Assembly: GCA_964416315.1 (NCBI GenBank)
Contig: CAYQDR010000096.1
Span: 1-18,545, forward strand
Direction of reading: 5' to 3'
DNA length: 18,545 nucleotides
From: CAYQDR01 sp964416315
Lineage (GTDB): Bacteria > Methylomirabilota > Methylomirabilia > Rokubacteriales > DASRDR01
A model generated the notes under the pieces. The model was not told where the DNA came from. It saw only the letters and a list, made by a program, of their open reading frames with translations, and did not search any database. This document shows, piece by piece, positions 13,537 to 18,545 of the stretch. Position numbers and translations under genes: made by a program. Positions within the stretch are counted from its first letter, which is position 1; each line of letters opens with the position of its first letter.

Positions 13537-15318
13537 GTGGCTAGACGAGGAGTCCTGATGCTCCTGGGCTGGACGCTGGTCGCGGTCATGGCTGTGCCCG
13601 CGTGGGCGGCCGACCCCGTGCCCGCCGGCCAGCCCGTCCTGTTGGCTCAGGCGCGGGTCCCGATTGTCGCGCAGCAGCAGCCGCCGCGGCAGCAGCCCCG
13701 CCTCATCTCGCTCGACTTCAAGGATGCGGACATCAACAACATCCTCCGCATCCTCGCCGAGTTCAGCGGGCTCAACATCGTCACCAGCGACGACGTCAAG
13801 GGCAAGGTGACGGTGAAGCTGCAGAACGTGCCGTGGCAGCAGGCCCTCGACTCGGTCGTCCGGGCCGCGAAGCTCGCCTACGTGCAGGAAGGCAACATCA
13901 TCCGCGTGGACAAGCTCGACAACCTGACGAAAGAGGCCGAGGCGCAGTTCAAGTCCGAGCAGCGCGAGGTCGAGATCCAGCAGCGGCGCAAGGAGGCGGA
14001 GGCCCGAGCCGCGGAGCAGGAGCGGCAGCGGAAGGTCATCGAGCGCGAGGCCGACTTCGAGCTGAAGCCCCTGGTGGAGGAAATCATCCCGCTCAAGTAC
14101 GCCCACGTCGGGACGCGGAAGGTCGAGGTCCTGGACTTCATCAGCGACCGGCCGCGGACGGAGGACCGCAAGGGGATCGAGGAGTCGATCACGGGCGGCG
14201 TCAAGAAGGAGGCGAACAAGCCGGCTGGATTGCTCTCCCGGCGTGGCGAGCTGACCATCGATCAGCGGACAAACTCGCTGATCGTGCGCGACGTGCCCGA
14301 CAACGTCGCCAAGATCAAGGAGTTTCTCCAGAGGCTCGACCGTCCCACCCCCGCGGTCATGATCGAGGCCCGGATCGTGGAGATCAACAAGGAAGACGCG
14401 CGCCGGCTCGGGGTCGTGTGGGGCGGCGCGTTCACCCCGCGGGCGGGCCAGAACTCGCCGATCATCGACGTCCGGGGCGGCGCCGGCCCGCGGCAGTCCC
14501 AGGGCGCCGGCGCGTTCGATCCGGCGGCGGCGCCGCCGTCCACCGCAGCCAACTTCCCGGCGCCCGTGGCGTCGGCCTTCCCGGCGGCCGGGAACCTCTT
14601 CGGGCTCACGCTCGGCTGGCTCGCGTCGAACTTCGCCCTCGACCTCTCGCTCCAGGCCATGGAGGGCGACGGGCGCGCCCGCGTCATCGCCAGCCCCAGC
14701 CTCATGACGCTCGACGGCGAGCCGGCGACGATCGCGAGCGGGCAGCAGGAGCCCATCATCAGCATCACGAGCGTCGCGGGCGCCCAGCAGGCGTCCGTGG
14801 ACTTCAAGGACGTGACGACCCGGCTCCTGGTGACCCCGCGCGTGGCGCTGGAGGATCGCAGGCTCGTCCTGAACGTCGCGGTGAGGCGTTCGAGCACCGT
14901 GACCCGGATCGACGCGCCGAGCCTCAGCGCGCCGGTCATCGCGACCCGATCCACCGTTACCCAGGTCCAGATCCCGGACGGCGGGACTGTCGTCATCAGC
15001 GGGCTTCGCGAGGACACGCAGCGAGGGCGCGAGGAGGGCCTCCCCTGGCTGAAGAACATCCCGGTCCTCGGGTGGCTCTTCAAGAACGACCTGACCGAGG
15101 CGTCGCGCCAGGAGCTGATGGTCTTCCTGACCGCCAAGATCGTCGAGAACCCGGGGCAGGCCGCCGTGACGCCGGAGGACCTCCCGGCGGGTCCGGGGAC
15201 GCCGCCCGCCAAGAGCGGCCAGGCACCCGAGACGCCGGGCCCGGCGGTCTCCTCGGCGCCGGCGGCGACCGTGGGCCGGTCCGAGCGCGAGCTCCAGATC
15301 GAGGTCACGGGCCGCTGA
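13537..15318 (+). CDS. pilQ: Type IV pilus secretin PilQ
   Basis: PilQ is the outer-membrane channel for the pilus. From GTG 13537 it is 593 aa; ATG 13558 (586 aa) is also possible, and both have purine-rich ribosome binding sites. A signal peptide ends near VPAWA (about residue 24). An STN/secretin short domain (about 55-125: ISLDFKDADINNILRILAE, NVPWQQALD) is followed by a charged helix (about 130-172). An N-domain (about 180-268) and the secretin core (about 270-540) come next, with the signature LPWLKNIPVLGWLFKN. No AMIN peptidoglycan-binding domains precede the STN region, so it is shorter than proteobacterial PilQ. A Pro/Ser tail ends the protein. Multimer formation probably needs a pilotin not seen here. 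Confidence 0.96.
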   Translation: MARRGVLMLLGWTLVAVMAVPAWAADPVPAGQPVLLAQARVPIVAQQQPPRQQPRLISLDFKDADINNILRILAEFSGLNIVTSDDVKGKVTVKLQNVPWQQALDSVVRAAKLAYVQEGNIIRVDKLDNLTKEAEAQFKSEQREVEIQQRRKEAEARAAEQERQRKVIEREADFELKPLVEEIIPLKYAHVGTRKVEVLDFISDRPRTEDRKGIEESITGGVKKEANKPAGLLSRRGELTIDQRTNSLIVRDVPDNVAKIKEFLQRLDRPTPAVMIEARIVEINKEDARRLGVVWGGAFTPRAGQNSPIIDVRGGAGPRQSQGAGAFDPAAAPPSTAANFPAPVASAFPAAGNLFGLTLGWLASNFALDLSLQAMEGDGRARVIASPSLMTLDGEPATIASGQQEPIISITSVAGAQQASVDFKDVTTRLLVTPRVALEDRRLVLNVAVRRSSTVTRIDAPSLSAPVIATRSTVTQVQIPDGGTVVISGLREDTQRGREEGLPWLKNIPVLGWLFKNDLTEASRQELMVFLTAKIVENPGQAAVTPEDLPAGPGTPPAKSGQAPETPGPAVSSAPAATVGRSERELQIEVTGR

Positions 15319-15355
15319 CCAACCGCGCGGGACACATGGGGTGGCTGAGACGATC

Positions 15356-15964
15356 ATGAGCACGCATGCGGAACGCCTCATCAAGCTGGTGGGGGCACTC
15401 GCCGTGGTGCTGGCGCTGGCCGCTCCGGCCGCGGCCCAGGAGTGGAGGATCTACCTCCACGGGAAGGTCGAGCCGATCGTGGCGAGCTTCTACGCGGAGG
15501 AAGCGCCCTGGGTCTTCTACCGGGACGACGAGAGCATGTACGTCTTCGCGGTCGGCTGCAACCGCGTCGAGCGGGTGGAGCGCGCAGGGACCGCCATCCC
15601 CCCGCCGCGGTGCCCGGTGGACCGGCTCCCGACCACGATGCCCAGCGTCCTGCTCAGCATCATGGATCTCGAGGGCAAACGCCTCGAAGACTCGGTGACC
15701 CGGCTCCGCGAGCAGATCACGGCCTACGTTCGGGCCCTCGTCGGATCGCAGGTCGTGACCGCCGAGCTCGCGGGAGAGGCGCGCGCGATCGAGGCTGTGA
15801 CGGCCGGGCAGCAGTCCCAGGACGTCCTCGCGTTCATGCGCTCGCAGATCGAGGACACGATGTCCGACATCCGGCTTACGAGCCGGCGCCTCGGCGCGCT
15901 GCAGGACGCCGCGAAGGGCTTCCCGCCGCGCGAGCGCCAGCGGTACTTCTTCGCGCCGCGATAA
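15356..15964 (+). CDS. Unknown exported protein between pilQ and aroB
   Basis: This protein of about 202 aa (207 if the GTG at 15341 is used) has a clear signal peptide ending APAAAQ near residue 28. The mature protein starts EWRIYLHGKVEPIVASFYAEEAPWVFYRDDESMYVFAVGCNRVERV, a compact beta-rich segment with two cysteines (GCNRV and RCPVD). A long, probably helical or coiled-coil C-terminal half (about 100-190) follows. I do not recognise the family. Neither start has a strong ribosome binding site. It lies 37 nt after pilQ and 14 nt before aroB, in the position taken by aroK in Pseudomonas. A periplasmic pilus accessory or PilQ-associated role is plausible from context only. Confidence 0.8.
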   Translation: MSTHAERLIKLVGALAVVLALAAPAAAQEWRIYLHGKVEPIVASFYAEEAPWVFYRDDESMYVFAVGCNRVERVERAGTAIPPPRCPVDRLPTTMPSVLLSIMDLEGKRLEDSVTRLREQITAYVRALVGSQVVTAELAGEARAIEAVTAGQQSQDVLAFMRSQIEDTMSDIRLTSRRLGALQDAAKGFPPRERQRYFFAPR

Positions 15965-15978
15965 CCGAGGAGAGGGGC

Positions 15979-17088
15979 GTGCGGCAGATCACCGTCCACC
16001 TGGGCACCCGGACCTACCCGGTCCTGGTAGGGCCCGGCCTCCTCGGCGAGGCGGGGCGCGAGTGCGGCCGGCTGGGCCTGGGGAAGCGGCTCGCCCTGGT
16101 GACGCAGGCCCCCGCGGCGCGGCACGCCGGTACGGTGGCCGAGAGCCTGCGCGCGGCCGGCTTCGAGCCGCACCTGATCGAGGTGCCGGACGGCGAGAGC
16201 GCCAAGTCGCTCGACCGGGCGGCGGCGCTGTGGGACGCGTTCCTCGGCCTCGGCCTGGACCGCGCCTCGGCCGTCGTGGCGGTGGGCGGCGGCGTCGTCG
16301 GGGACCTCGCCGGGTTCGCCGCGGCGAGCTACATGCGCGGGGTCGCGTACGTCCAGGTGCCGACCAGCCTCCTCGCGCAGGTGGACGCGTCGGTGGGGGG
16401 CAAGGTCGCGGTGAACCACCCGCGGGCGAAGAACCTGATCGGGACGTTCCACCAGCCCCGCCTGGTCCTCATCGACCCCGAAGCGCTCGGATCGCTCCCG
16501 GAGCGCGAGTACCGCTCGGGCCTCGCCGAGGTCGTCAAGACGGGCGCCGCGCTGAACGCGGAGCTGTTCGTCACCCTGGAGGGCCATCTCGACGCCCTCC
16601 GGCGCCGCGACCCGGCCCTCCTGGAGACGGTGATCGCGACCTGCTGCGCCGAGAAGGCGACCATCGTCGAGCAGGACGAGCGCGAGGAGAGCGGGCTCCG
16701 GATGGTCCTCAACTACGGCCACACGGTCGGGCACGCCCTCGAGGCGCTCACTGGGTACGGGAGTTGGCTGCACGGCGAGGCGGTCGCGGTGGGCCTCGCC
16801 GCCGCCGCGCGCCTCTCGACCCGGCTCGGGCTCACCGACGCCCGCACGGCCGAGCGGCAGATCGCGCTGCTCCGGGCCGTGGGTCTCCCGACCCGCTTCG
16901 AGACACCCACTCCGCGCGAGATCGCGGGGGCTCTCCGGCACGACAAGAAGGCACGCGAGGGGCGCGTCCCGTTCGTGCTCCTCAAGGGTCTCGGACACGC
17001 TGAGGTCTGCTTCGACGTCCCGTCGGAGCTGGTGTTGGACGTGCTCGAGGAAATCCACGGAGGGCCCACGCCCCGGCGCGGGCACTAA
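15979..17088 (+). CDS. aroB: 3-dehydroquinate synthase
   Basis: AroB converts DAHP to 3-dehydroquinate, the second step of the shikimate pathway, in the cytoplasm using NAD+ and a divalent metal. The 369-aa length is standard. It has GGGVVGDLAGFAAASYMRG (about 103-121), PTSLLAQVDASVGGKVAVN (128-146), the metal-ligand glutamate in GLAEVVK (E184), the NYGHTVGHALE histidines (H248, H252) and LHGEAVAVG (H265). The GTG start at 15979 has GAGGAGAGGGG upstream. Its place after pilQ repeats the pilMNOPQ-aroKB order of gammaproteobacteria, although aroK is missing here. It is a metabolic gene carried in a pilus operon. Confidence 0.97.
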   Translation: MRQITVHLGTRTYPVLVGPGLLGEAGRECGRLGLGKRLALVTQAPAARHAGTVAESLRAAGFEPHLIEVPDGESAKSLDRAAALWDAFLGLGLDRASAVVAVGGGVVGDLAGFAAASYMRGVAYVQVPTSLLAQVDASVGGKVAVNHPRAKNLIGTFHQPRLVLIDPEALGSLPEREYRSGLAEVVKTGAALNAELFVTLEGHLDALRRRDPALLETVIATCCAEKATIVEQDEREESGLRMVLNYGHTVGHALEALTGYGSWLHGEAVAVGLAAAARLSTRLGLTDARTAERQIALLRAVGLPTRFETPTPREIAGALRHDKKAREGRVPFVLLKGLGHAEVCFDVPSELVLDVLEEIHGGPTPRRGH

Positions 17089-17100
17089 GAGGGGAAGGCG

Positions 17101-17538
17101 ATGCGACGAACGCCCTGGCGAGCGGTTTCGGTGGTTGTGGCGCTCGGTCTGGTCCTGATGAGCTGCGACGGGCCAAACCGGGGCACGCAGACGCAGCCCA
17201 GCAGCGCGTCGGGCTTCCATGTCGTCGTGACGGCGAGCCCGAACACGCTGCGCGGCGCGACGGCCGGGACGGGCGAGGCGCAGGGCAGCTGCGCGGTCGT
17301 CCAGGTGGAGGTCTTCGACGTCAACGGGAACCTCGTGGACGGCGCCAACGTGACCCTCACCACGACGCTCGGGCGCTTCCCGCCCACCCCGACCCGGAGC
17401 GAGGCGGTCGCCGTCGGGGGGACCACGAGCCGCGGCGTGTACACGGACGTCCTCTGCGCCAAGGCCGAGCGCGGCACGGCGATCCTGACGGCCACGGCCC
17501 AGGACGCGTTCGCGACGACCGAGGTCACGATCTTCTAG
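17101..17538 (+). CDS. Lipoprotein with one Ig-like (Big-1-type) domain
   Basis: This 145-aa protein has a lipoprotein signal peptide with lipobox LMSC (C22) followed by DG. A short Thr/Ser/Gln linker leads to one beta-sandwich-like domain: FHVVVTASPNTLRG, then VQVEVFDVNGNLVDGANVTLTTTLGRF, then a C-terminal GTAILTATAQDAFATTEVTIF. This pattern is typical of bacterial Ig-like group 1 (invasin/intimin) domains. Two cysteines (GSCAVV, VLCAKA) could form a disulfide. It follows aroB by 12 nt with AGAGGGGAAGG before the ATG, so it is in the operon. The aspartate at +2 would favour inner-membrane retention under the E. coli rule, which may not hold here. The role is unknown. Confidence 0.85.
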   Translation: MRRTPWRAVSVVVALGLVLMSCDGPNRGTQTQPSSASGFHVVVTASPNTLRGATAGTGEAQGSCAVVQVEVFDVNGNLVDGANVTLTTTLGRFPPTPTRSEAVAVGGTTSRGVYTDVLCAKAERGTAILTATAQDAFATTEVTIF

Positions 17539-17579
17539 GGGGCCTGACGACCATGGGTGCGACACCGAGGGGTGGAGCG

Positions 17580-18335
17580 ATGGGCAGATCGGGGTTCCGG
17601 CGGAGACACACGCTGTGGATGGCCGCGGTCGCCCTGCTCGCGGGCGGCCTGTTCCAGGCCTGCACGGACAACAAGGGCCCGGCCGGGCCGACGTTCCCGG
17701 CCGGACAGACCGGTCACGCGGATACCGCGGCAGACATCAGGGTCCAGGTCGCCCTCAACCCCAACACGATCCAGCCGGGTCAACGGGCGGGGATCACCGT
17801 CCTGGTCACGAACACCAACGGGCAGCCTCTCGCCGGACGTCACGTCCAGCTGAGCACGACGATCGGCCAGCTTGACGTGGTCGATGGCTTTACAGACGCC
17901 AGCGGCAAGTTTGTGTCCTTCCTGCGGATCAGCGCGGCCGACGCTTCGGTAGCGACGACTGGCACGGTGACGGCGTTCGTCGAGGGTGCCGTTGGGACGG
18001 CCATCGTGACGGTCGGGATCAACCCGCCGCTCGTGGTCATTCCGGCCGTGATCAACCAAAACAACCAGGCCGTGGGCGCCCCGCCTGGCGCGTGCCCGCT
18101 GGTCGGCGGGTTCACCGCGCAGCTCACAGTGTCGGGCGGCGTACCGCCTTACACGTTCTCGATCTCCAACCTGAACGGCGGCACCGTGACCCAGTCGGGC
18201 CTTGTCACGATTCCGATCTTCGGCCCGCTAGCGCCGCCAGGGCTCACCGGGGCCGAGGTTGTGACGGTCACGGACGCGACGGGTGCCGTGGTGACGGTAT
18301 CCGTGAACATCAGCTGCCAGCCGGTGGTGTCGTAG
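17580..18335 (+). CDS. Lipoprotein with two Ig-like domains
   Basis: This protein of about 251 aa is related to its upstream neighbour. A signal peptide ends GGLFQAC, a plausible but imperfect lipobox, followed by TDNKGPAGP. The first Ig-like domain (VQVALNPNTIQPGQRAGITVLV, NTNGQPLAGRHVQLSTTIGQL, FTDASGKFVSFLRI) aligns with the single domain of the 17101-17538 protein, pointing to a tandem duplication. A second domain (about 155-251) contains SGGVPPYTFSISN, typical of another Ig-like class, and two cysteines (GACPL, ISCQP). ATG 17580 has GAGGGG upstream; an in-frame ATG at 17553 is an alternative that would lengthen the leader by nine residues. It is the last gene of the operon. Confidence 0.85.
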   Translation: MGRSGFRRRHTLWMAAVALLAGGLFQACTDNKGPAGPTFPAGQTGHADTAADIRVQVALNPNTIQPGQRAGITVLVTNTNGQPLAGRHVQLSTTIGQLDVVDGFTDASGKFVSFLRISAADASVATTGTVTAFVEGAVGTAIVTVGINPPLVVIPAVINQNNQAVGAPPGACPLVGGFTAQLTVSGGVPPYTFSISNLNGGTVTQSGLVTIPIFGPLAPPGLTGAEVVTVTDATGAVVTVSVNISCQPVVS

Positions 18336-18357
18336 GGCCAACCGGGATCGAGCAGTA

Positions 18358-18389
18358 GGTCCCCGCACGGCCCGCGCCGTGCGGGGACC
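18358..18389 (+). terminator. Terminator hairpin of the pil-aroB-lipoprotein operon
   Basis: GGTCCCCGCACGGC (18358-18371) and GCCGTGCGGGGACC (18376-18389) form a perfect 14-bp stem with a 4-nt loop, 22 nt after the last stop codon. The following CTCGTCCTCTT is only moderately T-rich. A second perfect 7-bp hairpin (CTCGTCC 18390-18396, GGACGAG 18406-18412) abuts it. Confidence 0.8.
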
Positions 18390-18469
18390 CTCGTCCTCTT
18401 CCGGGGGACGAGCCGTGCTGCGGGGCTCCGAACAGGGCTACTTCATGGGGCCATCGAGACCTCGGCGGT

Positions 18470-18539
18470 GCGGCTGCGAGAGCCGCCAGCTCCTAGCCCG
18501 AGTTTACCGAGTTAGCGAGGCGCTTTTCAGCGCCTCGCT
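18470..18539. repeat. Two further hairpins at the right edge
   Basis: GCGGCT (18470-18475) pairs with AGCCGC (18481-18486) around a 5-nt loop. AGCGAGGCGCT (18514-18524) pairs perfectly with AGCGCCTCGCT (18529-18539) around TTTC. The second may be a terminator for a gene beyond the window or a structured intergenic element. I see no gene between 18336 and the end. Confidence 0.45.
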
Positions 18540-18545
18540 CGTGTC

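Noticed and set aside
3023..17565. Very long open frames on the minus strand opposite real genes, including 3023-4582, 6439-8097, 8233-9906, 10654-12414, 13513-15384 and 15724-17565
   Set aside because: They are mirror frames of GC-rich coding DNA: the translations are Arg/Gly/Ala/Pro/Asp-rich with no domain pattern, and each lies opposite a well-supported + strand gene.

Overview
The window is very GC-rich DNA, with strong G/C preference at third codon positions, from a diderm (Gram-negative type) bacterium: it encodes an outer-membrane secretin, exported lipoproteins and a periplasmic alignment complex. Codon bias, the spread of GTG starts and the gene order suggest an uncultivated lineage such as Rokubacteria/Methylomirabilota or a deltaproteobacterium-like group. 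That placement is an inference I could not test. All genes lie on the + strand. I see no rRNA, tRNA, CRISPR array, transposase or phage gene.

Layout: (1) 1-171 is a non-coding edge with a strong palindrome. (2) 172-1992 is a polytopic membrane protein with C-terminal TPRs. (3) 2218-4285 is a three-gene unit behind an extended -10 promoter: a small unknown protein, prepilin peptidase PilD, and a membrane diguanylate cyclase (HAMP-GGEEF). (4) 4286-4721 is a structured intergenic region with a full-consensus sigma-54 promoter. (5) 4722-8325 is a pseudopilin/minor-pilin operon: FimT/GspH-like, PilV-like, PilW-like, and a very large Cys-rich PilX-like protein. (6) 8428-10395 is a cytoplasmic hybrid histidine kinase with a Rossmann-like N-domain and a long EVPVEV-type repeat region. 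(7) 10576-18335 is one tightly packed operon from a good sigma-70 promoter: pilM, pilN, pilO, pilP, pilQ, an unknown exported protein, aroB, and two Ig-like (Big-1-type) lipoproteins. It ends in a perfect 14-bp hairpin.

Together this is a type IV pilus locus. PilD processes the prepilins, the four minor pilins would prime or tip the fibre, PilMNOP form the inner-membrane alignment complex, and PilQ is the outer-membrane pore. The motor ATPases (PilB/PilT), platform protein PilC, a clear major pilin, PilY1 and the PilR-type sigma-54 activator are not in the window. Regulation appears layered: sigma-54 for pilins, sigma-70 for the machine, a c-di-GMP synthase beside pilD, and an unusual sensor kinase placed between the pilin and machine operons. 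That kinase, the exported protein sitting where aroK lies in gammaproteobacteria, and the paired Ig lipoproteins are the least understood parts.
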